DNA of 64,000 nt. Source: Enoplosus armatus (lineage: Eukaryota > Chordata > Actinopteri > Centrarchiformes > Enoplosidae). The stretch is from contig NC_092189.1 in the NCBI RefSeq assembly GCF_043641665.1, positions 19,325,333 through 19,389,332 on the forward strand, in the 5' to 3' direction. The notes below the pieces were generated by a model that was not told the DNA's origin, searched no databases, and worked only from the letters and a program-made list of their open reading frames with translations. A program made the translations under genes and the position numbers. Positions 49,890 to 61,855 of the stretch are shown here, in pieces (the stretch's first letter is position 1; every line of letters starts with the position of its first letter).

Positions 49890-50050
49890 ATGGGGAGGTT
49901 TAGTTTAGTACATTATTTTATTTGTCAGGGACCATGCACAAAAACATTAATCTTACACAAGGAGAAGAGATGTATTGTACCAGATTTAGCAACTAGCTAA
50001 TTTCCATCTGCAGTCCCTGGTCAGGTAGACACGAACAGTAATACAACTAA
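49890..50050 (+). repeat. Dispersed 'TTTGTCAGGGAC' repeat
   Basis: 'ttattttatttgtcagggac' followed by 'catgcac', 'cagatttagcaactagctaa' and 'ctgcagtccctggtcaggta' matches a percomorph repeat I recognise, in which TTTGTCAGGGACA is followed by GATTTAGC and TCCCTGG landmarks. A shorter, more degraded start of the same family occurs at about 51826-51865. No coding content. Confidence 0.65.
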
Positions 50051-50158
50051 TGAAATTAATACAAATACACGTTACAAAATGCTACAAATTATCAATGAAA
50101 TCATAGATCCAAACATACACACACATTTCAATCATTACACCCAGCATTATGCAATATA

Positions 50159-50176
50159 CCCCCCCCCCCCCCCCCC
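50159..50176 (+). repeat. Poly-C run of 18
   Basis: An uninterrupted run of C (poly-G on the minus strand). It translates to a proline run in the spurious frame that overlaps it. Its length is likely to be unreliable in assemblies. Confidence 0.95.
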
Positions 50177-51199
50177 AAAGTATCACATACTTCATGGAAA
50201 CATTATTAAAACATCAACTGCCACTTGCAACATGTAGCACGATGAGTAGAGGCCAAATAGAAGCAGAAAACAGAATGTGCAGATTCAGATTTGTGTCATT
50301 CCTCACTGTGGATCTTTTTTTTTTATCATCGACAAATGTCAATAAAATAATCTATTTAATCATCTTTGCATTTAATGCATGCCTAAACAGAAACAAGACA
50401 TTTTTTCCCTTCACTTCTGGCCTATTCATTATAGCCTGTCAGAGGGATTTTGTCCTTTCCATTACCTGCCTGAGGTCACTGACTAATTGATGTTGATCAT
50501 GTGCACCTGTGTTAAGTGTTGGAGGAGTGTGTATATATTGTTTGGTATCCATTTTGAGTTGCATCTGATGAAGGTCACAAGACCGTCATGCCTCTTGCTT
50601 TTGAATAAATTTTCCATTTTTGGCCTTGAGAGAGTGCTGGTGCCTTTTATCATTTTCAGTTGTACCCCAGGCAGATTACAGATTATGAAGTGTGGCATGT
50701 TGCATATTCAATTTAGAAAAGCTTTGTCAGTCCTCAACAACTGGTGTCAAAAAAAGTCCAAAACATAAAGAATGAAAGGGTGTCCGCACACTGACTCTGC
50801 AATCACTCCCAAACCATATAAATGTATTAACACCTACACACCAGTTTCAGGCATACTGACTTGAAGAGGTGTAAATCAATTTATACACTTGAGGCCAATT
50901 GGACAGCTGCCAGGGATTGACACCCAGTCTGATTTTTATGCAGCACTGATTTAAAAAAAAAAATTAAAGGTTTAAGGTTTTCTTTTAAGTATCAGACATT
51001 TTTATTCAAGAAGACATTTCACAATAAAAAGTCTTGTTATGCTGACTTTGGAAGATAATGACTATTTTGAATCTGAAATATGTCAGTGTATACGTATTAT
51101 CAACGTCTGTTCTATATTGCACATCACTGTGACTTAGACAAGTTTGTATTGTGCTATTATTCCTTTAAAAACAATCAATTTGATGTATTACAGCATGAA
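50177..51199. other. Non-coding stretch with a possible repeat end
   Basis: The section 50505-50660 reads 'gcatctgatgaaggtcacaa' then 'gaccgtcatgcc', then 'gaataaattttcc' and 'gagagtgctggtgcctttt'. This is the general pattern of a fish repeat end (GATGAAG...CGAAAC type, with an AATAAA-like tail), but it is degraded. Open frames of 113 and 93 codons are not gene-like. Confidence 0.4.
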
Positions 51200-51200
51200 T

Positions 51201-51219
51201 ATTATTATTATTATTATTA
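51201..51219 (+). repeat. ATT microsatellite
   Basis: (ATT)6, short. Confidence 0.95.
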
Positions 51220-51707
51220 GGACACACAAAACAACATGAAAAGAAAAATAATCAGAGAATGGTCTCGGTGGTGCTAGACCAGTGCTTTAAACCATTAAAC
51301 AATTATTACCCACTTCTCTAATGAAAAAGTCTTTAATTGTTTTCACTGCCTTTGTTACAGCTAACAGACACACAGAATAAAACATGTAAATTATGAGCTT
51401 AGATCAACTTAAAGTACATCAAAACAAAAGCCATCAACATCAAAACACCAAATCCAATAGCTGGCTCATTAGGCTGGTTGCAGCTGATGTATAAGCACCC
51501 TTCGGCAAACAACATGAAGCCCCCACAGTTCCTCAGAGTCGATGAGTCAGAGCTGCACAAAACATGAGCACCAGTGCTCACCCGAGCTGTCCATCAATAT
51601 TCTTTTCATGCTCATGATCAAAGCAGAAGAAGGGGCATCTGCACGCTTGACATTTATTAGTGGCTACGTACGTCTTACCAAAAAGTTATGTAACAAGACT
51701 AAAACTC

Positions 51708-52345
51708 TACAGCCACACTAATGTCCCTGTGAGGCTGTAACACTCATTACACGCCAGAAAACAACATTGTTAGATGAATGAAAAATGTAGAGGCAACTTT
51801 TTTATTCTTAGATTTTATTGCTATGTCAGTTTATTGGTTTATTTGTCAGGGACAACATTCGTTAAGTTAAGAACATAAGGAGGAAATGTTGTTGACGTAG
51901 CTGGCAAAAAATGTTGACACTGAACGTATAAGTAAAATCTTCATTGACAGCGTATTTCGTTCACTTCAGCCTGTTATGTTTTTCGCCACAACGTAATTGG
52001 GAGAATAATCTAGTACTATGAAAACATAACATTTTTAGGAGACAAGTAAGTATGTAAATTACATGCTAAATACATCACACCCCAAAGCTACTGACTCATT
52101 AAAGGCATCAGGTGTACTTTGTCAGCCGCAGCTGTGCTTTGAGCTAGCATGCTAATGTGAGCGTGTGAACACTTCATATCAGAATGTGAACATCATGTTA
52201 AGTACTGAGCTAAGGCTGACAGCAAATCTGTGTCTCGTTGTAAACTGAAGAACCATGTTCAGTAAGTCTGTACAGAATCTCCTGGTAATCAGCCCAGTGG
52301 TTGTATGGATTTAACTCTGGACCATGTGTTGAACAGACAGACATA
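51708..52345 (+). repeat. Dispersed GCTAGCATG-type repeat, copy D, interrupted
   Basis: The family's head is seen at 51708-51758 ('ctacagccacactaatgtcc', 'ctgtgaggctgtaa'). The next landmarks appear only at 52130-52345 ('ttgagctagcatgctaatg', 'aaggctgacagcaaatctg', 'taactctggaccatgtgttg'). The intervening roughly 370 bp includes a TTTGTCAGGGACAAC start at about 51833, the same family as 49890-50050. The simplest reading is that a second repeat inserted into copy D. Both are degraded and the insertion edges are not sharp. Confidence 0.5.
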
Positions 52346-54264
52346 AAAGGGAGGGAAGAGCATGCATTTAGTATTTTGTATGCTTCTAATTTGATTATCC
52401 ATCATCATTATCTGGAAGACAAAAGGGTAAGGAAACTGCTTCAGTTTTACTTCTAATGTGGGAAAACACGATTATCCCAAATGTGTGTTTTTGTTGAAGT
52501 CAAAATGTACCCATAATGCCGTGTGCCTGTGTAGCTTGCAACAAACAGGAAGTAAAAGGGGTAAGATGTTTCTATGCCACAGTAACTGCAAGGCATCTAA
52601 AATAGGTGATTTTGAGTTATGGTGTTTACTTGTGTCAACCCAAACCATGTTTCCTTGAGTCACTGGGTTGAGAATAGAATTTTCTGTGCATTTACAAGCG
52701 GCAGATTGATTGCCGCCTGCTGCGTTTTCTACATCCGTATTTTATGCCTTGTCACTTGTAACTGTGTGATCAGAGGCTCCTCTTGGATGTCTTTAGCTCT
52801 ATCTGAACAAACTTTCATTTCTCCACAAAAAAAAAGTTTATGGATGTAAACACACACAAAAAAAAATGAGTTTAAAAGGTTGAAGAATCATCCACTTTGT
52901 CTGCCGTGTGCTGAAGATTAAAGTAGCCATTTATTTTCAGGGAACCTTAATAGCACTCAGCATCTGGATAGTATTTCCTCAGAGGCAATGAGTCTCTCAT
53001 GAGGCTCTTTTGGTCTGAAAAGAGAGCAGAAACAACAACAAGGTGATTTCCATTACAATGTAATGACAAATCATTCACCAATTTCTTCTCCATCACAATA
53101 TGAAAAACCCTGAGAAAGAGGAGAGGCTGATTTTTTTTTGATGAAAGTCGATTGCACAGACTTCCATCAAGCACCAGACAGCAGAGGAAACGCTGAGAAA
53201 CAACATATTCCCAACAACAGAAAGTACCTGCTCTCCTCTGTGACTTTAGAAGATGTTTATTACAGCTTCAATGTCAGACGATTGAGTGGATTTATATTTG
53301 CATTATAGGCATTTATCTGACATACTAGTCACGGGAAACACATGACTTAAAAGTTGAAATCCATTACTCTCTGTGTGTTGTCATCTTTAAAGCAGTGAGA
53401 TCTCTTCTACGGAGATGATGGATTAGTTGTGCAAGGTTGTGAAGAGCTCTGCTGTTTATATGAATCACCTGCTGAAAAACTTTAATAATGCTCCAGCTAG
53501 TAAAATGTCATGCTACTGACTGTATGCTATGCTGTTGATTTTGTTGCATAAAAATACAAACTAAAATATGCACCAACTCTGTTTTGACATTTCTCAACTA
53601 CAGAGGGCTGTTTTAGTTAATGCATGCGTTTAGTCAACACACAATACATTACATTACATATCTACCTTTACAGAGAGGAAAAATGGCTATTGATTTGTAT
53701 TCATTGTACAGGAGTCAAGCCTTATATGCTTTTGGTCATCATGCAGTTATCCCAAGGCCAAAAAGTTGTCTCGGTGTGAGAGGATTATTTAATAAACGCT
53801 GCAGAAGGTTGCGAATACTGCTGTAGTACTACAGATGGCTTTAAGTTACAATCGAGGAAAGCTTTGTTCAATCTGTTATTTCAAATTCACAGTATGCCAA
53901 AAGTTTTGGAAGTGGAACAGTATGCAGACAATAAGGATGCTATTCTTATAATGTGGGTGGAAGGTTTTGCACCTTCAAGTGGCACCACCATACACCACAA
54001 CCAAGCTATTGTTCTGCACACTGTCCCATTTCTTGTCTGCTTGGTATTTTAGAGCTGACGAAGACTTGTGTGATGTTGAGGAGAGGAGAGAGTGACGACA
54101 GGGCACGTCAGTTGTGATCACAACACAACAACTGGTGTCAGAGATTACATGCCTTTGTGTTAGCAGTTCCTCCATGATCTGTGCTATTTCCATGACTTTA
54201 CCATCCCGTTTAATGCACAAATCCTCAAGTAGTATAAATAACTGTGACAATAGTTTCTATATGA
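52346..54264. other. Non-coding stretch, no gene seen
   Basis: Unique-looking sequence. Short A-runs lie at about 52827-52835 and 52857-52866. The open frames of 60-91 codons overlap one another and lack domains. Confidence 0.55.
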
Positions 54265-54474
54265 TTGTCATATAGATGTATCTACATTGTATATACACCT
54301 GAACTTGCAGTTAATATCCATACAATTTTCAAACCTGCACAATTGTCCCATTTACTTGTCCTTTCAAGTCTGATCCATACAGCTAGTCCACAATTAACTC
54401 TGTCTCTTAGAAATTACATTTACGTCATTTTAATTCTACTGTTTGATTTGTCTTACTCAATTTTAGCTTATCTT

Positions 54475-54612
54475 TACTCTTTTTAAAGTCCTATTTGTTT
54501 GTGTCTTTTTACATTGCCTTGTGCTTCTTTTATATGTTTTCTTAATGCCTTTCTGTCTTATGTACAGCACTTTGAATTGCCTCGTTGTTGAAAGGTGCTA
54601 AAATTAACTTCA
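54475..54612 (+). mobile_element. LINE 3' tail fragment
   Basis: A T-rich run with 'atgcctttctgtcttatgta', then 'cagcactttgaattgcctcg' and 'ttgttgaaaggtgctaaaat' matches the 3' untranslated tail typical of fish LINEs, in which 'gtacagcactttg' is followed by 'gttgtgaaaggtgctat' and an A-rich end. It is a 5'-truncated remnant. Immediately after it lies an inverted end of the CACTTTAC MITE family. Confidence 0.6.
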
Positions 54613-54667
54613 TTACTAATCACTTAGTCATTGGTTACTCTTTCTGTGCCCCATCAAGTAAAGTAGT
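54606..54667 (-). mobile_element. Single end of the CACTTTAC MITE family
   Basis: Read on the minus strand, this segment gives 'ctttacttgatggggcac', then 'agaaagagtaaccaatgact' and 'aagtgattagtaatg'. It lines up closely with the left end of the element at 22086-22371 (ctttacttgggggtgcac, aaaaagagtaactaatgatt, aagtcattagtaat). No opposite end was found nearby, so the element is truncated or its other end is too decayed to see. Confidence 0.6.
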
Positions 54668-56424
54668 ACATTATACTGAGTAGTACCTCATTACGTCCTG
54701 ATTATGGCACGTAGCGAGCAAGCTTTAACTACTAAATCATGACACAGAGTTTGAGGCATCTGGCTTCAGGCTTTCTTTTTGGTTCAGACTGAGGACGAGG
54801 GGGTAACAGAGGCTGTGAGACAGCCCGACTCTTCATGGGTCAGTGCTCATAGAAGCACCTCAAGACGCATCTCTATAGACAGAATACACAGTGTTTCTTT
54901 ACAGTATACTGTATACCTGCATGATTTTAGTCATCTTCGCCAGAGAATCACCTGTCAATTGTTCTCAAATTGATCCATTCTGTTTTTATTCCATTCAGTC
55001 TGTAGGGCTATTGATTTACAACAGTTCTTTAAAATTAAGTGTGAACAGCTGCAATTAGAGGAATACGAATATGTTGTAAAAACACAGGACAATATCAAGA
55101 CACAAAAAGTTATTGTTTGTGTTTGCGTCTTTATTTGTTTTCTAGTTTTAAAAGAAAAATGTACTGATGTTTGCTGTCTGAGATTGAGTACTTCTTAGTA
55201 CAAATTCCCTCTTTTGTTGTTGTCCCTCAGCACGACAACACTGTTCAGAGAAATACAAAGAGATTTTATACTGTAACTTACTTTCCTGATTTGATCAAGT
55301 CAGACTGCTGACGCCTCATTAGCTGCGGCTGAACTTTAGAACAGGTTTCTATGCAGAACGAGGACTGTGGATTTTGTCTTGCATTTGAAGAATTTAAGGA
55401 AGGGATCTCTTAATGTATGTACGGTATGTTCAGAACAATTAAAGCAAGCAACAACTGTTTCAATGCACATGTGAGTATTGTTTTAAGGCTGACTTGTAAA
55501 AATGTGAACCTGTCCTTTGAGAATAAACTAAATATATTCATCCTAAAATATGGTCTATATTTTCATTGGCATAGTATTATTTCCCTTCTTAATAGTGAAA
55601 ACGACGAGGAATAAAAATATATCCTTAAAGTGAAGCCTGAGTGAAGGGTCCTGTATGAGATAGATTTTCAGTTATATTGGTACAAAGGTTGGTTTTACTT
55701 GCAGGCCAGCAATCATTTTGTGAGAAAAGGTGTTGAAATGTTTTTTTTTTTATTATTATTATGGCGAGTCTTTCACCTTGAAGTGCGATGCTTCACATTT
55801 TTCTTAAAAATCTGCTTCAAGAGAAATAGACCATCCAACATCAATGATACAAATTCAAACAGATCCTTGCTCTCTCTCTCTCATTCCTAAAAGGACAACA
55901 GATTACACTTTTACTCCCTGGTGTTCGTGTCAAGAGGTTTGTCATTCAGCGGACTGCCATTCGCTTGGCTAGCTTTTCAGTCGGTTAATGATCTGTCCTG
56001 AATATTCTGTGGCTGTCTCTGCGTATTTGGCCTTAAAGTGAGGATGATCCTCTTTTTCTCTCCATCTATCTTCCCAGGGGTTTTAAATGATGATAATGCC
56101 ACCCAGGCCCCCCTCCCGCGTTGCCATCAAACTCCCTAATGGCCCTCCTGGAGCACTGTTGTGAACTTGTCGCCATTTTGTCAACATGAAAAAAAAAAAA
56201 AAACTTCATCATTCACTTTCTACTGAATGCTTCTTTTTATCCTTTCACTCAAAATACTTTATTGGATGCAACTAGAAAGATTGTCATCCAAGAGAAAAGA
56301 AGCTCAAAACCTGGCAAGAGAAACCAACTCGGTGTGTACGGTGGCGTAGGCCTTTGGTTCTCCGCATGGAACCTCACAGCCAGTCTTCTGCTTGCCACAT
56401 TAATGCAACAACACATTTGGTTCA
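54668..56424. other. Non-coding stretch with one CNE-like block
   Basis: No gene. A palindromic 'cagtatactgtatac' lies near 54902, a T-run at 55741-55751 and an A-run at about 56189-56202. The block 55920-56190 is complex and GC-richer (includes 'ttgtcgccattttgtcaac') and could be a conserved element. Confidence 0.5.
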
Positions 56425-56570
56425 GTGGTGGAATAGCTCAGGCAGCAGAGCACAGCGCTAACATTGCCAGGGTCACGGGTTTGAGTCCCACTAGGATTGC
56501 ACAGGTACAATGTTTTCACTTTAAACTCTATTGGACAATAGCATCCACCAAGTTATGCATATGTTACAGA
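56425..56570 (+). mobile_element. tRNA-derived SINE
   Basis: The internal RNA polymerase III promoter is visible. An A box lies in 'tagctcaggcagcagagc' (56434-56451), and a B box in 'gggtttgagtccc' (56477-56489), 26 bp after the A-box segment ends, which is a tRNA-like spacing. The 3' part, 'attggacaatagcatccacc' then 'aagttatgcatatg' (about 56530-56563), is a degraded version of the GGATAAAAGCGTCTGCTAAATG tail pattern shared by many fish SINEs and L2-type LINEs. The B box differs from GGTTCGANNCC at the CG, so it is probably transcriptionally weak. The 122-codon frame across it is spurious. Confidence 0.75.
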
Positions 56571-59195
56571 AGGAAATGTTGGAAAGTAGTGATCTTTGTG
56601 ATGCACTACAGTAGAGGAGAAACTGTTTAGTTTGAAGATTTCTTTTCTTAACAATGTTTGCTATTAAGGACAAATGCAGCAAGGCCGATGAAGTGATTGA
56701 TTGGCTGTTTTTATAGGACTTATTTATGAGGTCTTGATTGCCAGACAGCTAAGCAATGGATTGAAAGTTATTTGTTGTGGCTGGATATGTATAATAGGCT
56801 TGTGATTAGTTCAGGTAGGTTATGGTGGTGTAGCATGAGAATATTGTCGGCGATTACATGTGAGAATGGGCTGCTGTGTTTCACCAGGCCTGAGCATTGA
56901 ACTGCTCTACTCCCATGACGTTCACGCTACTGGCTATCTGCCCTTATTATCTTGCCTTGTATTGTTTCTCCACTGTGTGTGAATTCCCTATTGATTGAAA
57001 ATATGTGCTTATGCATGTTTTCTGGATCAGGATGTAGTTAAAGTACAATAAAGGTGCAGGATTTTTTCCTGGTGGCACAGGACATTTGATATATTGAGAA
57101 ATATAGACTATTAACCTTTATTAGTCAAATGGGTGCCAGCAGTGTAAAAACTATTACTGTAAATAAAGTGTAATAATAATAATTATAATCCCATAACCTT
57201 CTATTGATTTACACATCGTCCTTCCATATGTACTGTATGTAAGATTTCATGATCTCATTTTTATTAACAAACACCACCCACCAAACATTTCTGTCTTTCA
57301 GGAATAGGCTGAGGCTATAACAATAGAAAGCATGCATTGATGTCACTTTTGCGCGTACTACAGCATTCCTCTCCCCTACTGAGTTGCCAAACAAACCTGC
57401 CATGGCTGCTGCAAACTGGGAGAGATGTGATACTGGGAGGAAAACACAAAAATATCTTGAGAAAGTAAAGCCTGTTTGAATTGAATGTATTTTCTACTGT
57501 ACATCGCACCCGACAGTCAGTGGTCTGTCGATGTTGAAATATGGCCAGAAATTGAGTTTACTGACATACATATACTGTATGTATCTTATTTCAACATCAG
57601 GGAAGTCTAATAAACAAAAGCCTGAAGGCGCCCAACAGCCTAGATGCCAGATTTTAGCAAAATCACAACAAGATGGATTCACAGAGTAGTCTAAAAGAAT
57701 CTGAGGAAGAATTTTACCCTTTAATATAACATATCTAACACAAAATTACAACTACATGTCCAAGTTTTTCACCACAATTCAATTGTCTCTGGTGAATTGC
57801 AGTGGTCTATTTGTTGCACTTCTCTTTAGCCTACGGCAGTGTGTAAAAACTTAAGCCTCGCTTCCCTCTGAATCCATTTGTTCAGTCAATTGCACAACAA
57901 CTCTTTAACATTTAAGCAGTGTTTTCTTTGTCTGTTGTTTTAAATGCACCAATGGCAGATGCTGAATATTTGTGTCTTTGTCGCTCAGGAAAGAGAAACC
58001 ATGATGACATCACGTTTCCTGCCTGCTTGCATGTTACAGTTATCTATAAAAATGTGCTCGGGTACTTAGTTAAGCTTTCTTTATTCAGGAAATCTCATTA
58101 AGATCAAGATCTCTGTTGCAAGAGAGAGCTGAGAAGAAATTACCTCAGATTACACAAGATCATAACAAGCCAAGGTTGCTTTATTATTAGCTGTTTTACT
58201 AAAATAACCTGAAAGCATTTTTCAGACATTAACAAGCAGACACAAATGTGAACGTTTCTGTCTATGAACGATACATCTTTCTAAGAAGAATCTAAGTCGG
58301 GCTGCCAGAAAGGAAACATATTCATATTTTAAGTCAAACTGAAATTAAAATGATTTTTTCCAAACAAAGCATTTATATATATATATCCTTGGTGTTTGTT
58401 TTGACTTGTGGGTTTATTTGCTCAAATTTGTAATTAACAAAAAGAAGAAGTTTAAGTTTCTATTCAGCCTCCCAAATGTTGAATGTTACAAAGAGACAGA
58501 CAGCTCAAAACGCTAATGGTGCATAACTATATGTGCTTGTTGGGAAAGTGCGTGGTGAAATGCTTTTTTATCAACGTCTGTGTGCTATACTTTGACGTGC
58601 TCCAGTGAGTAGCTCACCACAGAAATTGATAGCTCGTCTCCTAGCAACACCAGCCCCCTTAAATGTTCGTCAACTGTTGCAAAGGGAAGCACCCGTCCAG
58701 AGACCGGAAGCTTAGACGCTATTTCCACATATATGTATGTTTTATTCTCTTTTAAAAAGTGTGAACAAATATGCAAAATAGCTGCATGTATCATTATTCT
58801 TTATATTTCCTCACACAAAAAGTGAGCAGAATGCAAATTTCAATTCGACTTGGTGGGATGTAAAATCCTCGTGGATGCTACTTGTGACACCATGCACACA
58901 TTCAACACAACAAATACCCATAAGCTCACATATAAACATATACACACACACATTGGATTGTAATGTATCCACACACAACCTTGAATGCCACAGTGAGGTG
59001 ATCGCCCTGTGCCAACAGACCTCTGTCTGCTGCATTCAAATGTCAGATCGTCTCACTGGGACGCTCTCTTTAACTGACATATGTCACCCTCCAGTTTGCC
59101 AGTGGCCATTTCTGGCTATTTTCTCTTCTGTTAATTGCTTGAGGCATCTTGCTTCTTTTTTCTCTTGTATTAGAGGGGCCCCAAAGTTGTACCAG
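56571..59195. other. Non-coding stretch, no gene seen
   Basis: Unique-looking sequence with a short (AT) run at about 58373-58385. The open frames of 60-113 codons are not gene-like. Confidence 0.55.
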
Positions 59196-59208
59196 CCCCC
59201 CCCCCCCC
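59196..59208 (+). repeat. Poly-C run of 13
   Basis: An uninterrupted C run inside otherwise unique sequence. Confidence 0.95.
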
Positions 59209-60039
59209 ATGAATAGACAGCAGCTAGAATACAAAACAGACACACCAGGGAGTCCTGTAAGTGACACATTCATAAATGTCATGAAAAGATGGCAACAAAT
59301 GTGAGCAAAACTGCAATGTTTGTGCATCAAATGGGGAATTTTGTGTTAAATACATAGATAAAAAATTTTGCATTTTCAGCTCATATGTGCTATGTGCTTT
59401 GCTTTCTATCTGGTGCTTGTGGACAACCTTGATCAGACAAATGATTTCATCCTGTTACCACTCTGTACAGTGGCAGGACAAAGAACACAGAGGCGTGGTT
59501 GTCAAGGCAACATGGTTATAGCAGGCAAAAGGCAGACGTGTGCTTACACACACTCGCATATACGCACTCACTCACTCGCTCTATGTCAATGACGGCTTTG
59601 TCTGGCTTGAGGATATTTAATCTGTGAGGACTCTGGCAGTGTTACAGCATTGTCATTAGAGGTAATGGTAAGGGCTACGTGCAAGGCTAAAGGACGTAGG
59701 ACAGACGTGACGCACAAAGGCACTTGCTGTCCCTGCATGTTGCAGCCGCCCATGCAAACATGCTGCACACGTGTAGTGTCTGCAAGTGTTTTGCTGTTTT
59801 TCTTTTGAAGTGAGACACCTACTCATATGTCATGATATTAAAGTGTCAGATCACTTAAATCACAACAATTATTTTCCGCGGTTACCTCAACTGTTATCAG
59901 ACCATGCAGATCATTTGCCCGGGTGTTTTGAGGTCTAGTTGATCTTAGTTGATGGAGTGGAGCAAATGGAATTTGTTTTGTGGTCAAAGTATCTCAAAAT
60001 TACTATGGAAAAATTCAACAGCATAACAACTCCTCATAC
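59209..60039. other. Non-coding stretch, no gene seen
   Basis: Unique-looking sequence, with a short CACTCG/CACTCA-like patch at about 59548-59580. No gene-like frame. Confidence 0.55.
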
Positions 60040-60119
60040 CTAAATGACAAAATAAGTCCTTTGGTGACTAACCACCACTTCTTTAAGGTTACAAAAAGAT
60101 TGTAGTCATGGTTTAAGTT

Positions 60120-60300
60120 GGCTAAAAGCAAGCCTGTCTCCTAGAAATTACATTTATATACTTTTGTTTTGCCATTATGTTTTGGAGGAAACAAAACTAC
60201 TCAGAACAAAGGTTTGCATCCTGAGTCCCAAATGTGTTTTGGTTTAGGCAACAAATGCACTTTGGTTTGGTACTTTTGTGGAAAATTGTGGTTTTCGTTA
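60120..60300 (+). repeat. Dispersed 'TTTAGGCAACAAAA' repeat, copy 2
   Basis: 'ctgtctcctagaaattacat' (60135 on) followed by 'gcatcctgagtcccaaatg' and 'ggtttaggcaacaaatgcac' matches copy 1 at 38665-39165 in order and strand. The 'gtctc(c/t)tagaaattacat' phrase also appears at about 54402-54422, suggesting a third, shorter fragment there. Confidence 0.55.
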
Positions 60301-61224
60301 AATATTAACAAAGTAAATGCGTCCTGTGTTGTGCTTGATTTTTCTCTATTAAACCATAATCTTTCTCAATTGTCCTCCTCTGTGAGAGGTTTTGAGGCAG
60401 TACATCAACGTCACACTCTTTCTGCCTTTGCTACTTAGAGAGAACAGACGTTATTTGCATGGCCGCAAGTGATTGCTCTTCAGGAAGATAAAAACATAGG
60501 TCACATTAAGCATTTGAACAATTGACCACTGTTGTCCTCTCTTGTGAGGTCAGTTTGCAAAAGTGTTTTTTTTTTTTTTTTCAAAAACATAATAATCCAC
60601 AGACTTTACTGTGGACAGTTTTCATAGGGAAGTACTTTCTACTGAAGATACAGAAATGCAGTGAACTGTCCACAGCATGAGTAAGTCATAGATACAATGG
60701 ATTATAGATAGTGTAGACATATACTACTACATAGCATTCTCTTTTTCTCAGTGATCTAACCTCATAGTCTTGCGTGAGACACCCCAGGGCAAAGTTTTGT
60801 CAACAACTAGATTCTTGCGGCCGGTATACTTTTTCCCCTTAGCTATTGCTTTGCACAGTTTCACTGACCCTTGCACAGTGCACTGTTGGCTGTTTGCAAT
60901 TTTAATGTTTAGGAATACTGTTACAGTTGGTGGAAGTCACACTGGTTAAGGTCGGCTAAATTTATTCTACCCCATTAAAAATGACTGTGGCTCTCACTGA
61001 AATACAGATACAAAAAAACATTTTTGTTTGAAGTTGCACATCCATACTGCAAATGTATGCTGTTCCACACATGTACACACAGAGTTCAACTTTTAAAGTG
61101 AGTGAAGAAGAGTTCATCCAGTCCAAAGAGTAAAGATGCAAGTATGCAAGTGGATTGAGTTGCTCTCCCATATTGATCTTGTTCATTTGTTTTTTGTTGC
61201 TTCACTGCTGAGGTACAAATAGGG
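60301..61224. other. Non-coding stretch, no gene seen
   Basis: Unique-looking AT-rich sequence with a T-run of 17 near 60565-60581. No recognisable gene. Confidence 0.55.
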
Positions 61225-61395
61225 GAAGTTAATTAGTTCGTTAGGAACTTTATTGGCCACAATGTGGAAAATTGTCTTTGGCTTCACCGCACAGCATTAA
61301 CACAAGACTTGATGATGACAGACATCAACAAAATAGCATCAACAAACAGCATAATTTCAAAACAGTTATGCTTTTAAAAAAAAAAAAAAAAATGT
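61225..61395 (-). repeat. Retroelement tail-like segment with poly-A
   Basis: 'ggaactttattggccacaat' followed by 'gtggaaaattgtctttggc' resembles the reverse-oriented tail of a fish SINE/LINE group (TTTATTG...AAATTGTCTTTGGC). An A-run lies at 61375-61392. The strand is inferred from the AATAAAGT-type tail reading on the minus strand. Confidence 0.5.
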
Positions 61396-61559
61396 CTAAA
61401 AGGGTCACACAAGTGTTGGTAAAAAGAAAGGGAGTATGCATTGTCTCAGGCCAGACTCAAACACACAAACTCACAGTTTGATGTTTTATACGCGATCAAC
61501 TCAGGTACAAACTTACCCGCAGACCTCAGGTCATGTCAATGTGTGGATCATTCAGATGT

Positions 61560-61855
61560 TTCTTGTTGATTTTAAAGATTGAAGACAAAAAGAATGAATC
61601 ATTTTGTCTATAAAATATGAAAAGCCCGATGTGATGTCTTAAAATCTCTTGTTTTGTCCAACCAACAACCAAAACTCAAAAATGTTCAGTTAACTATGAA
61701 AAAGAAAAGCAGAAAATCCTCCTAGCATCTGGAACCAGTGAATGTTTGGCATTTTTGCTTGAAAATGATGAATAGATTATCAACATAGTTTCAAATTAAT
61801 TTCCTTTTGATGAACTAATCTACTTATTGACTCATTGTTTAGACTCTAATAAACT
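61560..61855 (+). mobile_element. MITE of the ATTAATCG-type hAT-like family
   Basis: This is a diverged copy of one of the commonest percomorph non-autonomous DNA elements. The landmarks are 'agcccgatgtgatgtcttaa' , 'tcttgttttgtccaaccaac', 'gaaccagtgaatgtttggc', 'atttttgcttgaaaatgatg' and 'gatgaactaatctacttat'. In better-preserved genomes the ends are built of GATTAATCG words and are inverted repeats; here they are too decayed to define a target duplication. An end fragment of the same family is at 41222-41295. No transposase. Confidence 0.75.

Noticed and set aside
56262..56630. 122-codon frame
   Set aside because: It runs straight through a tRNA-derived SINE, so it cannot be a conserved coding sequence.
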